DNA of 64,000 nt, from positions 18,264,892 to 18,328,891 of the forward strand of contig OY741282.1 of the NCBI GenBank assembly GCA_963514095.1. Direction: 5' to 3'. Numbering within the stretch: position 1 is the first letter of the stretch; each line of letters starts with the position of its first letter. Below the pieces are notes generated by a model. It had not been told where the DNA came from. It did not search any database and saw only the letters and a program-made list of their open reading frames with translations. The position numbers and the translations under genes are program-made. The DNA comes from Eutrigla gurnardus. Taxonomy: Eukaryota > Chordata > Actinopteri > Perciformes > Triglidae. Positions 23,385-35,470 of this stretch are shown here, piece after piece.

Positions 23385-24443
23385 TGCCAGGCTAATCGAT
23401 CACCCACCTCTTTATCAGCGCATACGTCACACACAGCGCCCCGTGGTCCCCCCGACACAGGTGCAATTAGGCTACACATGTATTGGGTGCGGGTGGGTGT
23501 GTGTGTGTGTGTGTGTGCCAACAGGTGTATCCAAGTAGTAATCAAGCCCATTAGCGCATATATACCCCCGTGGATATAGGCACACACATGTGAGAATGGA
23601 AGAAAGCAGCAGCAAGCGAACCAAGCGGGCACCGGCGTTCACCGCGGAGGAGATGGGCGTGTTAGTGGACGAGGAGAATCGGTGTCACAGCTGCCACACT
23701 CCGTGACACCGATGCCTTGCTGAGGCCGGTGCCGTCCCCCACCACCTCCAGGAAGCTCCCCACTGCGTAAAAACGCAGCGCAGCCAGGAGCTGCACCTCA
23801 GGGCTGAAGTTGCAGCGGGTTGCTCTCTGGATGTGTGGAGACACCAGAGTGATCAGCCGTTGGATCTCCGCACGGGGCAGCCGGTACTTTGTCTGGACAG
23901 CCCAGTCTGACAGCACGTCCAGTGGGGAGAAGTGCTGACGCACGTAAGCATTTATATAAACTGTCTGGCTTCGCGCACGGCGACGCTGTTGGTTCGCAGC
24001 GAGAATGTGCTGTATTGCAGCCATGGTTTCTCACACGCCCGGACTTTGGCAACGCCTTTATATAGAGTAGCAGGTGGAGCCTCTCTGGATGAGGTTCAGC
24101 TGAGTTCAATTACATCTGTTTCCTTGATATCTTGAAATGCCGCAGGGTTGTTGATGTGTTTTTATGTGTAGTACTATAAACTCATATATGCAGATGTGTG
24201 TGGAAAACTTAAACGTGTAATTCAATGAAACGTTTTTTTTAGTTTTTTGAGCGCATTACAACATTGAGCATTGTTTGTTTATTATTTCGAAAAGTGGAGA
24301 ATATAAATTTCCCTGACGCGGCTTGATCACTGAGCATTTCGTCGCTAAGAAGGCTGTTAAGAGTGGGTCAGCTCGATCTTACGTTTCCTTCTTAGTGAAA
24401 GATCTTCTTAGGCTATAAGAGCGACTCTGGGAAACACATCCTT
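23385..24443. mobile_element. Harbinger deletion derivative, left end missing (unit 3)
   Basis: The left end is cut: CAGAGGAGA joins directly to TGCCAGGCTAATCG, which is internal in the other copies. The right terminus is intact, reading inward TGTTTCCCAGA. Inside are a 36-aa start of the accessory gene (plus, 23596-23706, with KRTKRAPAFTAEEMGVLV, as in Harbinger Myb/SANT-like proteins) and a 120-aa N-terminal piece of a HARBI1-like transposase (minus, 24024-23662, with SPEVQLLAALRFYAVGSF). The two frames meet head-on at an inverted repeat, so most of both genes is deleted. Confidence 0.85.
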
Positions 24444-25629
24444 CTTTCACAGCAATATGTTGCGGTTTCTTTCAAATCTTCATAATGTACACAGAATTAT
24501 TCCACTTCACCTCTTCTTTATTTTAGCATTGGGCCTAGTGTTGCACTTTGTACAGTAGTGTTAAGCAAACTATTTGATTATTAAACAAATATTTGATTAC
24601 TATTTACATTTCAGTCCAAGTTTTTTTAACCTGCCAAATGTTGGTCACCGATCGCATTTAGTGAGTGAGAATATTTGAGTTCAAAGGGTATTTAAATGGA
24701 TTAAACTCCAGTTTCACAACTACACTTCCCGACAGTGATATTATTGTGCACCTACAAATAGACATGTTATTCACTTTCGTTCCCTGGACTGACAGGTCAA
24801 ACTGGAATGATTACAGATTTTCACCTGAGGAAGTTCATGGTCCCTTCACGTTTTATTTTTGGAATTGTTTGTGTGGTGTGTACAGCAAAGAAGTGTGCTA
24901 GTGTTGACTTTCCAGTCAGATTCTTCAGAAACCAACACAACATTTCCTTCCATCACAATATAATGTATGACTTCCCCCTCATTAAAAACAAAATAAAGAG
25001 CAGAGTGGCTTAAAAAGAACTTTTAGCTGAATTTTAAATCAAAGTAATTGGATAATCACCATAAAATCAACCACCATTTATATAAAATTTTGGTCCTGAA
25101 TTCATAAAGTGTCCAAATGCTGCCATAGAGTCCAGTCACGGTGTAAATAAGATCAGAAATGTAAGGCAAATATTACATCTTGGAAATATTTCACTATGGA
25201 CTCATCATTATCAATTACAGTAAATTACTGATATAAACACAACAAAATCTTACATAGAAAACTAACCAATTTAACTATGAAAGTGCAAAAATATCTTGCT
25301 GATGTAACTGTCAATATGATCACCAAGGCCAATATCAACTGCTGATGAACTCCGATGTGCAAAATAAAAAATAATTTAGGCAGGTTTTCCATTAATCAAT
25401 ATATATCAAGCACACATTTGAAAAAGCAAATGCAAAAACAGCAACATAACATAAGGACACAGACAGGAAACAAGACCACCTCCGAAATGCTAACTGTGGA
25501 GTGATATAAAGTGGCAACCATGACTTAGAAAGGATAGCATTCCAGCCTTAATTTTCATTCAAAAGGTGCAGTTCTCCTTCATCATCAAGTGATATTTTCT
25601 TTAAAAAAAGTGCACATCAGATACCGATA
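24444..25629. repeat. torsin unit 3 downstream flank
   Basis: Sequence shared by all units downstream of each torsin gene. It contains the exon 3 boundary fragment (near 24793-24835) and AT-rich non-coding DNA. No gene is seen. Confidence 0.7.
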
Positions 25630-27401
25630 TTATATGTAGAAGTTCAACCTGCTCCCTATGGTCTTGCAGCCTGTGACAGAGAACAGTCTCTCTGATTTGG
25701 GGAAATAGACGACATCTCTGGCCACAAGGTCTGCCACTTTCGGGTCGGCCTTAAGTCCTCTGGCTTTCATCTCCGACATGACACACTGGACCACGTGGCG
25801 GTACTCCAGAGGCAGAAACGGGACGAAAATGTCCACCAAGTTCTTGTTGATCAAACTTGATTGCCACAAGCCACCTATAAGAAACGAGACTTCAGTAAGA
25901 CAAGGATCACGTTTTTAGTATTCAACAAAATAAAGCATTAATATATTTTAATACTGACTGTTCTTATTGTTGAACATCGCTACAGAGAGCTCTGTTTCCA
26001 GATCTTTTAGCTCGATCGCTTCTCGATCTTTTCCTGCTTTCCAGGAATCTAAAGCCACCTGCCTGATGCTATCCCCTCCAGCATTGCTAGGAGGGATATT
26101 AGAAATGGGGAACAAATTAGAATTGGCCTCCGATTGGGGCAGAGAATGATTGTAGCGCTGTATTCTGGAAAATGATTGACAGGTCCGAATTATTTCAGCT
26201 TCTCACCTGAGGAAGATGAAGATGGCTTTCCGATAAGAGACTCCATCCAGGTTGTCGTGGAAGTCCAGGTACGGCGTGATGCTGTCAATCAAGCCGGGAT
26301 GCATATCGTACATCTCATCAAAGATGAACATGGAGCGTCCACAGTTGGTGACGTTGCCTTTGATCCACTGCTGTAACTCAGACTGAAGAGGAACAGTCCA
26401 AACATAAAATTCATGTGTGTTTTCATTGAAAGTAACTGGATTCTATCTGACCTGGATTCATCATCATACCTTGTAGGTTTCAAATTTACTTGAATGTGGG
26501 AAGTGAAGTGGAGACGTAAATAAATGAACAAAGTTGCTGCCCAGTCCCTCTTTGTAAATGTTTTCAGCGATCAGCTGAGTAATGAAGTTCTTGCCGCTGC
26601 CGGTCCATCCATGCAGAGAGAGCACCAGGGGCTTCTTGGGGTTGTCGTTGGTCATGAATCCATTCACAGCTCTAAGGATGATGCGTGACGCAATGTGCTG
26701 TCCGAACAATTTGTTTTTCAGGTCAGTCTCGAGACCTGGAGAGTCCAGAGCACAGAGTCAACGGGGTTAATGGCTGCAAACACTTTCCCTAACTGATAAT
26801 GAGTTATTCTCAGACGGACAGCACTGGTTGTTCTGCATCGTGTGAGTGATGAAAATACAGTGCTTGATAGTCTCGACAAATATTTTAGACCTATATGTTG
26901 GCATAGACGGTTGCACATATTTAGAGGTCAACATATGAGCAGATTCATTTTTATAGGCTATCATTGTAATCTATCAAATTATTTTTGCGCATTTGTAGTC
27001 ATTTTTGCTCCATTTATAAAGGAAAAAAAAGTCAAACTTTTGTCCTCATAACAGCAAAGTGAAATAATCAAGGTGAAAAAACCGAAACCATAGCACCATC
27101 ACTTTCGTTTCTCAGTAAGTATCGTTACAAGGGTTTGTCCCATTAACGGGTCCCTTTTAAACAAACTCTATACAAACTACTTTACATGCTGATGAAAATG
27201 CTCACCTGTTTGGTTGAAGGCGATCCATGTCGAATCACGTTTTTCATATGATTTCCAAGCCTTATAATATTTGTAAGCCGCCCCCCCCACAGCCGCACCG
27301 ACACCCACAACCGCCGCCGTTGTGAACGGCTCCAGCGTGTTTACCGGCAAACCGGCGGACGAAAACACGAGCAGCAACAGATGGAAGCGAGCAGCGTTCA
27401 T
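25630..27401 (-). CDS. torsin-1-like AAA+ ATPase, copy 3
   Basis: Exons 27401-27206, 26735-26470, 26382-26207, 26086-25959, 25874-25630; 1011 bases, 336 aa, in phase with canonical splice sites. Signal peptide MNAARFHLLLLVFSSAG, Walker A GWTGSGKN, and C terminus GCKTIGSRLNFYI. The Walker B segment reads FDEMYDM, with Tyr where copies 2, 5, 6 and 7 and mammalian torsinA have Asp, and the following segment has DFHD instead of DYYD. Exon 2 is of the GFMTNDNPKK class. It is nearly identical to copy 4, offset by 5221 bases. Confidence 0.93.
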
Positions 27402-28387
27402 CGTGGAAAACCACCACCACTTTAAATCCCTACAGTCGGTGTTGTTGCTGTGGGTGGAAGCGACCGTACAGCTATCATGGGACGAATGAACTATGCTAAA
27501 AGAAACAATCAATCTGGACTAACCAGACTGACTTCTTTGTACGTCACAAACACGCAACAAACAAACACGACGAGCTCTGTTCAATCACAAACATGCGAAA
27601 TGTTTGACAACTGGCAATCTAAAAAAAGTGTATTAGCTTTTACTTACTTGTTTAGCTAACGCAAGATGCAAATAAATGCGAACTAACGTTAAAACCGTTC
27701 GCTGATGTTAGCTAGTTTACTATGAAGGTATTATTGGTGCAAAAGGTTTGAGCACCTGTAACAGTGGAATTTGTAGTTGTGACAGTGATTGTGTATGTGT
27801 ATCAGTACATTTGAAGTCACAGACTCTATGAGTTGTGTACTTGTAGATTTTTTCTCTCTCCACAAATACAACACAACACTTACACATTCACAAATTCTTA
27901 ATTACAGGTGCACAAATCCTATTTTACAAGTCACCGATTAAAAAACTGACACGCTCACATTTTTGCTCCTATTGTTATAGTATATTTGGTGCAAAACATA
28001 TTTGTGTACCTGTATCAGACAATGTGAAGTTGTGGACAAAATTTGAATGTGTGCAAATTTGAATGTGAACTCGTGCAATAAATGTTCAATGTATGTAAAA
28101 TAATTTCCCACGAAAATATTTGTGTTCTTTTAAAACACAAACACAAATCGAGAAGTACAACTGCGCAAGTACACCTACAAATCACAAATCCCACCTCCAC
28201 TGAGATATGTGGAGCAAAACGATCTGTGCATTCAGTCTATGGTGCAAAGGGTGCTGATCTGAGAGCGACTGATCCCACAGCCAATCAGAGTAGAGGGGCT
28301 TTTTCCCCCACAGCCAATCAGAGGAGAGGGTGGATTCAGCACATGCTAAACTAACAGCAGCAGAGACAGCGATATAGGCAACTTTCA

Positions 28388-29664
28388 AGGGCCGCGTTTC
28401 CCAGATTCGATCGTTCTTAAGGACTTAAGAAGGCTCTTAAGAAGAGTTGGGCTAAGAAGGAGCGCTAAGATACGGGTGTTTCCCAGACGCGTTCTTAACT
28501 GCCTTCTTAGGACAACCTTAAGATCAAGCCAAAGAAGCTTCTTAAGAAGCTCTTAGTGGGAGCTGTCCACCGCGGTGGTGCTGAAACTGAATCAATCGAT
28601 GCCAGGCTAATCGATCACCCACCTCTTTATCAGCGCATACGTCACACACAGCGCCCCGTGGTCCCCCCGACACAGGTGCAATTAGGCTACACATGTATTG
28701 GGTGCGGGTGGGTGTGTGTGTGTGTGTGTGTGCCAACAGGTGTATCCAAGTAGTAATCAAGCCCATTAGCGCATATATACCCCCGTGGATATAGGCACAC
28801 ACATGTGAGAATGGAAGAAAGCAGCAGCAAGCGAACCAAGCGGGCACCGGCGTTCACCGCGGAGGAGATGGGCGTGTTAGTGGACGAGGAGAATCGGTGT
28901 CACAGCTGCCACACTCCGTGACACCGATGCCTTGCTGAGGCCGGTGCCGTCCCCCACCACCTCCAGGAAGCTCCCCACTGCGTAAAAACGCAGCGCAGCC
29001 AGGAGCTGCACCTCAGGGCTGAGGGCAAAGTTGCAGCGGGTTGCTCTCTGGATGTGTGGAGACACCAGAGTGATCAGCCGTTGGATCTCCGCACGGGGCA
29101 GCCGGTACTTTGTCTGGACAGCCCAGTCTGACAGCACGTCCAGTGGGGAGAAGTGCTGACGCACGTAAGCATTTATATAAACTGTCTGGCTTCGCGCACG
29201 GCGACGCTGTTGGTTCGCAGCGAGAATGTGCTGTATTGCAGCCATGGTTTCTCACACGCCCGGACTTTGGCAACGCCTTTATATAGAGTAGCAGGTGGAG
29301 CCTCTCTGGATGAGGTTCAGCTGAGTTCAATTACATCTGTTTCCTTGATATCTTGAAATGCCGCAGGGTTGTTGATGTGTTTTTATGTGTAGTACTATAA
29401 ACTCATATATGCAGATGTGTGTGGAAAACTTAAACGTGTAATTCAATGAAACGTTTTTTTTTGTTTTTTGAGCGCATTACAACATTGAGCATTGTTTGTT
29501 TATTATTTCGAAAAGTGGAGAATATAAATTTCCCTGACGCGGCTTGATCACTGAGCATTTCGTCGCTAAGAAGGCTGTTAAGAGTGGGTCAGCTCGATCT
29601 TACGTTTCCTTCTTAGTGAAAGATCTTCTTAGGCTATAAGAGCGACTCTGGGAAACACATCCTT
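28388..29664. mobile_element. Harbinger deletion derivative, both ends present (unit 4)
   Basis: The termini read inward GGCCGCGTTTCCCAGA (left) and GGATGTGTTTCCCAGA (right). Subterminal zones on both sides are full of CTTAAGAAG/CTTCTTAGG motifs. CTTTCA flanks both ends (28382-28387 and 29665-29670), longer than the 3-bp duplication usual for this superfamily, so the exact ends are uncertain. Gene remnants: accessory Myb/SANT-like start (plus, from 28811) and HARBI1-like transposase N terminus (minus, 29245-28877, 122 aa). It also carries a (TG)n run near 28712-28731. Non-autonomous. Confidence 0.88.
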
Positions 29665-30850
29665 CTTTCACAGCAATATGTTGCGGTTTCTTTCAAATCT
29701 TCATAATGTACACAGAATTATTCCACTTCACCTCTTCTTTATTTTAGCATTGGGCCTAGTGTTGCACTTTGTACAGTAGTGTTAAGCAAACTATTTGATT
29801 ATTAAACAAATATTTGATTACTATTTACATTTCAGTCCAAGTTTTTTTAACCTGCCAAATGTTGGTCACCGATCGCATTTAGTGAGTGAGAATATTTGAG
29901 TTCAAAGGGTATTTAAATGGATTAAACTCCAGTTTCACAACTACACTTCCCGACAGTGATATTATTGTGCACCTACAAATAGACATGTTATTCACTTTCG
30001 TTCCCTGGACTGACAGGTCAAACTGGAATGATTACAGATTTTCACCTGAGGAAGTTCATGGTCCCTTCACGTTTTATTTTTGGAATTGTTTGTGTGGTGT
30101 GTACAGCAAAGAAGTGTGCTAGTGTTGACTTTCCAGTCAGATTCTTCAGAAACCAACACAACATTTCCTTCCATCACAATATAATGTATGACTTCCCCCT
30201 CATTAAAAACAAAATAAAGAGCAGAGTGGCTTAAAAAGAACTTTTAGCTGAATTTTAAATCAAAGTAATTGGATAATCACCATAAAATCAACCACCATTT
30301 ATATAAAATTTTGGTCCTGAATTCATAAAGTGTCCAAATGCTGCCATAGAGTCCAGTCACGGTGTAAATAAGATCAGAAATGTAAGGCAAATATTACATC
30401 TTGGAAATATTTCACTATGGACTCATCATTATCAATTACAGTAAATTACTGATATAAACACAACAAAATCTTACATAGAAAACTAACCAATTTAACTATG
30501 AAAGTGCAAAAATATCTTGCTGATGTAACTGTCAATATGATCACCAAGGCCAATATCAACTGCTGATGAACTCCGATGTGCAAAATAAAAAATAATTTAG
30601 GCAGGTTTTCCATTAATCAATATATATCAAGCACACATTTGAAAAAGCAAATGCAAAAACAGCAACATAACATAAGGACACAGACAGGAAACAAGACCAC
30701 CTCCGAAATGCTAACTGTGGAGTGATATAAAGTGGCAACCATGACTTAGAAAGGATAGCATTCCAGCCTTAATTTTCATTCAAAAGGTGCAGTTCTCCTT
30801 CATCATCAAGTGATATTTTCTTTAAAAAAAGTGCACATCAGATACCGATA

Positions 30851-32625
30851 TTATATGTAGAAGTTCAACCTGCTCCCTATGGTCTTGCAGCCTGTGACAG
30901 AGAACAGTCTCTCTGATTTGGGGAAATAGACGACATCTCTGGCCACAAGGTCTGCCACTTTCGGGTCAGTCTTAAGTCCTCTGGCTTTCATCTCCGACAT
31001 GACACACTGGACCACGTGGCGGTACTCCAGAGGCAGAACCGGGACGAAAATGTCCACCAAGTTCTTGTTGATCAAACTTGATTGCCACAAGCCACCTATA
31101 AGAAACGAGACTTCAGTAAGACAAGGATCACGTTTTTAGTATTCAACAAAATAAAGCATTAATATATTTTAATACTGACTGTTCTTATTGTTGAACATCG
31201 CTACAGAGAGCTCTGTTTCCAGATCTTTTAGCTCGATCGCTTCTCGATCTTTTCCTGCTTTCCAGGAATCTAAAGCCACCTGCCTGATGCTATCCCCTCC
31301 AGCATTGCTAGGAGGGATATTAGAAATGGGGAACAAATTAGAATTGGCCTCCGATTGGGGCAGAGAATGATTGTAGCGCTGTATTCTGGAAAATGATTGA
31401 CAGGTCCGAATTATTTCAGCTTCTCACCTGAGGAAGATGAAGATGGCTTTCCGATAAGAGACTCCATCCAGGTTGTCGTGGAAGTCCAGGTACGGCGTGA
31501 TGCTGTCAATCAAGCCGGGATGCATATCGTACATCTCATCAAAGATGAACATGGAGCGTGCACAGTTGGTGACGTTGCCTTTGATCCACCGCTGTAACTC
31601 AGACTGAAGAGAAACAGTCCAAACATAAAATTCATGTGTGTTTTCATTGAAAGTAACTGGATTCTATCTGACCTGGATTCATCATCATACCTTGTAGGTT
31701 TCAAATTTACTTGAATGTGGGAAGTGAAGTGGAGACGTAAATAAATGAACAAAGTTGCTGTCCAGTCCCTCTTTGTAAATGTTTTCAGCGATCAGCTGAG
31801 TAATGAAGTTCTTCCCGCTGCCGGTCCATCCGTGCAGAGAGAGCACCAGGGGCTTCTTGGGGTTGTCGTTGGTCATGAATCCATTCACAGCTCTTAGGAT
31901 GATGCGTGACGCAATGTGCTGTCCGAACAATTTGTTGTTCAGGTCAGCCTCGAGACCTGGAGAGTCCAGAGCACAGAGTCAACGGGGTTAATGGCTGCAA
32001 ACACTTTCCCTTACTGATAATGAGTTATTCTCAGACGGACAGCACTGGTTGTTCTGCATCGTGTGAGTGATGAAAATACAGTGCTTGATAGTCTCGACAA
32101 ATATTTTAGACCTATATGTTGGCATAGACGGTTGCACATATTTAGAGGTCAACATATGAGCAGATTCATTTTTATAGGCTATCATTGTAATCTATCAAAT
32201 TATTTTTGCGCATTTGTAGTCATTTTTGCTCCATTTATAAAGGAAAAAAAAGTCAAACTTTTGTCCTCATAACAGCAAAGTGAAATAATCAAGGTGAAAA
32301 AACCGAAACCATAGCACCATCACTTTCGTTTCTCAGTAAGTATCGTTACAAGGGTTTGTCCCATTAACGGGTCCCTTTTAAACAAACTCTATACAAACTA
32401 CTTTACATGCTGATGAAAATGCTCACCTGTTTGGTTGAAGGCGATCCATGTCGAATCACGTTTTTCATATGATTTCCAAGCCTTATAATATTTGTATGCC
32501 GCCCCCCCCACAGCCGCACCGACACCCACAACCGCCGCCGCCGTTGTGAACGGCTTCAGCGTGTTTACCGGCAAACCGGCGGACGAAAACACGAGCAGCA
32601 ACAGATGGAAGCGAGCAGCGTTCAT
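30851..32625 (-). CDS. torsin-1-like AAA+ ATPase, copy 4
   Basis: Exons 32625-32427, 31956-31691, 31603-31428, 31307-31180, 31095-30851; 1014 bases, 337 aa, in phase. It differs from copy 3 by one extra Ala codon in the exon 1 hydrophobic segment and a few substitutions (for example LKPFTT for LEPFTT, and KTDPKV for KADPKV). Walker A is GWTGSGKN, Walker B is FDEMYDM as in copy 3, and the C terminus is GCKTIGSRLNFYI. No disruption is seen. Confidence 0.93.
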
Positions 32626-33604
32626 CGTGGAAAACCCACCACACTTTAAATCCCTACAGTCGGTGTTGTTGCTGTGGGTGGAAGCGACCGTACAGCTATC
32701 ATGGGACGAATGAACTATGCTAAAAAAAACAATCAATCTGGACTAACCAGACTGACTTCTTTGTACGTCACAAACACGCAACAAACAAACACGACGAGCT
32801 CTGTTCAATCACAAACATGCGAAATGTTTGACAACTGGCAATCTAAAAAAAGTGTATTACTTGTTTAGCTAACGCAAGATGCAAATAAATGCGAACTAAC
32901 GTTAAAACCGTTCGCTGATATTAGCTAGTTTACTATGAAGGTATTATTGGTGCAAAAGGTTTGAGCACCTGTAACAGTGGAATTTGTAGTTGTGACAGTG
33001 ATTGTGTATGTGTATCAGTAAATTTGAAGTCACAGACTCTATGAGTTGTGTACTTGTAGATTTTTTTTCTCTCCACAAATACAACACAACACTTACACAT
33101 TCACAAATTCTTAATTACAGGTGCACAAATCCTATTTTACAAGTCACCGATTAAAAAACTGACACGCTCACATTTTTGCTCCTATTGTTATAGTATATTT
33201 GGTGCAAAACATATTTGTGTACCTGTATCAGACAATGTGAAGTTGTGGACAAAATTTGAATGTGTGCAAATCTGAATGTGAACTTGTGCAATAAATGTTC
33301 AATGTATGTCAAATAATTTCCCACGAAAATATTTGTGTTCTTTTAAAACACAAACACAAATCGAGAAGTACAACTGCGCAAGTACACCTACAAATCACAA
33401 ATCCCACCTCCACTGAGATATTTGGAGCAAAACGATCTGTGCATTCAGTCTATGGTGCAAAAGGCGGGTGCTGATCTGAGAGCGACTGATCCCACAGCCA
33501 ATCAGAGGAGAGGGGCTTTTTCCCCCACAGCCAATCAGAGGAGAGGGTGGATTCAGCACATGCTAAACTAACAGCAGCAGAGACAGCGATATAGGCAACT
33601 TTCA

Positions 33605-35470
33605 AGGGCCGAGTTTCCCAGATTCGATCGTTCTTAAAGGAGTCATAACCTGGTTTTATACGTATCCAGCCCCCCTTGGATCGCTTTGGATCAATTCGTA
33701 AAACTTATTAGAAAAAAAAAAAAAATTTTAATCAAACATTGAGCTTGTTCTGACCCTTTTTCGTACCGCGATTTTATCACGCGAGATTACGCGCGAGGTT
33801 TTGACTGGTCCGGATGTGCATTGTATAATATGTAATGAGGCGCGCGTTGATTCGCCGCAGGAAGGACAGAGCCGGGGGGGCTTGCCTGCATGCAGACTCC
33901 AAAACATAATGGCGGCGCTTCGGCGATTTCAGGTAGCGGACGGGGCGGGGTTGGGTGGTGAAAGAGGGGTGGGCTTATGCAAGTAGCCGCCACGGTGACG
34001 TCACCGAAGGCGCAGAATCAAAATCTCGTGCTTTAGGAATGCACACCCTTGTGTGCTATTCCTGTTCGGAAAAAGAGCAGAAGCGAAAAAACGGTGCCAC
34101 TTTCAAACTCCAGCCTTTCAGGCAAGTTTCAACTGAGGTCAAACACAGATATGCATGTTTTAACAAGAGAAATTGCGATTTCCTGGTGATGACTCCTTTA
34201 AGGACTTAAGAAGGCTCTTAAGAAGAGTTGGGCTAAGAAGGAGCGCTAAGATACGGGTGTTTCCCAGACGCGTTCTTAACTGCCTTCTTAGGACAACCTT
34301 AAGATCAAGTCAAAGAAGCTTCTTAAGAAGCTCTTAGTGGGAGCTGTCCACCGCGGTGGTGCTGAAACTGAATCAATCGATGCCAGGCTAATCGATCACC
34401 CACCTCTTTATCAGCGCATACGTCACACACAGCGCCCCGTGGTCCCCCCACACAGGTGCAATTAGGCTACACATGTATCGGGTGCGGGTGGGTGTGTGTG
34501 TGTGTGTGGGGGGGGGGGGTTGTGTGTGTGCCAACAGTTGTATCCAAGTAGTAATCAAGCCCATTAGCGCATATATACCCCCGTGGATATAGGCACACAC
34601 ATGTGAGAATGGAAGAAAGCAGCAGCAAGCGAACCAAGCGGGCACCGGCGTTCACCGCGGAGGAGATGGGCGTGTTAGTGGACGAGGAGAATCGGTGTCA
34701 CAGCTGCCACACTCCGTGACACCGATGCCTTGCTGAGGCCGATGCCGTCCCCCACCACCTCCAGGAAGCTCCCCACTGCGTAAAAACGCAGCGCAGCCAG
34801 GAGCTGCACCTCAGGGCTGAGGGCAAAGTTGCAGCGGGTTGCTCTCTGGATGTGTGGAGACACCAGAGTGATCAGCCGTTGGATCTCCGCACGGGGCAGC
34901 CGGTACTTTGTCTGGACAGCCCGGTCTGACAGCACGTCCAGTGGCGAGAAGTGCTGACGCACGTAAGCATTTAAATAGACTGTCTGGCTTCGCGCACGGC
35001 GACGCTGTTGGTTCGCAGCGAGAATGTGCTGTATTGCAGCCATGGTTTCTCACACGCGTGGACTTTGGCAACGCCTTTATATAGAGTAGCAGGTGGAGCC
35101 TCTCTGGATGAGGTTCAGCTGAGTTCAATTACATCTGTTTCCTTGATATCTGTGAAATGCCACAGGGTTGTTGATGTGTTTTTATGTGTAGTACTATAAA
35201 CTCATATATGCAGATGTGTGTGGAAAACTTAAACGTGTAATTCAATGAAAAGTTTTTTTTGTTTTTTGTTTTTTTTAGCGCATTACAACATTGAGCATTG
35301 TTTGTTTATTATTTTGAAAAGTGGAGAATATAAATTTCCCTGACGCGGCTTGATCACTGAGCATTTCGTCGCTAAGAAGGCTGTTAAGAGTGGGTCAGCT
35401 CGATCTTACGTTTCCTTCTTAGTGAAAGATCTTCTTAGGCTATAAGAGCGACTCTGGGAAACACATCCTT
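33605..35470. mobile_element. Harbinger deletion derivative with nested insertion (unit 5)
   Basis: Same element as in units 4, 6 and 7, with GTTTCCCAGA termini and HARBI1-like N-terminal remnant (minus, 35043-34675). It is interrupted at 33634-34201 by a TTAA-flanked element. A run of at least 10 G within the (TG)n tract (34508-34519) is specific to this copy. Confidence 0.87.
33638..34197. mobile_element. 560-bp non-autonomous element with TTAA target duplication
   Basis: The uninterrupted site in units 4, 6 and 7 reads GTTCTTAAGGACTT. Here it is GTTC-TTAA, then the element, then TTAA-GGACTT (TTAA at 33634-33637 and 34198-34201). The ends are inverted repeats AGGAGTCAT / ATGACTCCT. A TTAA duplication with non-CCC ends points to a piggyBac- or Kolobok-type element; the R-G terminal bases favour Kolobok. 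The short frame at 33955-34209 has no domain I recognise. Confidence 0.88.

Larger units (their letters stand above)
22699..27649 (-). repeat. torsin tandem repeat unit 3
   Basis: Starts at GTTTAGCTAACGCAAGATGC and ends where the same sequence recurs at 27650. It contains, left to right, a block of about 640 bases of AT-rich sequence with many TTTGTG/ACAAAT motifs (22745-23384), a left-truncated Harbinger element, the torsin 3' flank with the exon 3 fragment (near 24793-24835), and torsin copy 3. Compared with unit 4 it lacks about 274 bases at the left Harbinger end. Confidence 0.85.
27650..32862 (-). repeat. torsin tandem repeat unit 4
   Basis: About 5.21 kb, with the same order as unit 3 but with the complete Harbinger element. 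From about 24,450 (unit 3) and 29,670 (unit 4) onward the two units stay at a constant 5221-base offset for some 3 kb with only scattered substitutions, so they separated recently or have been homogenised. Confidence 0.87.
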
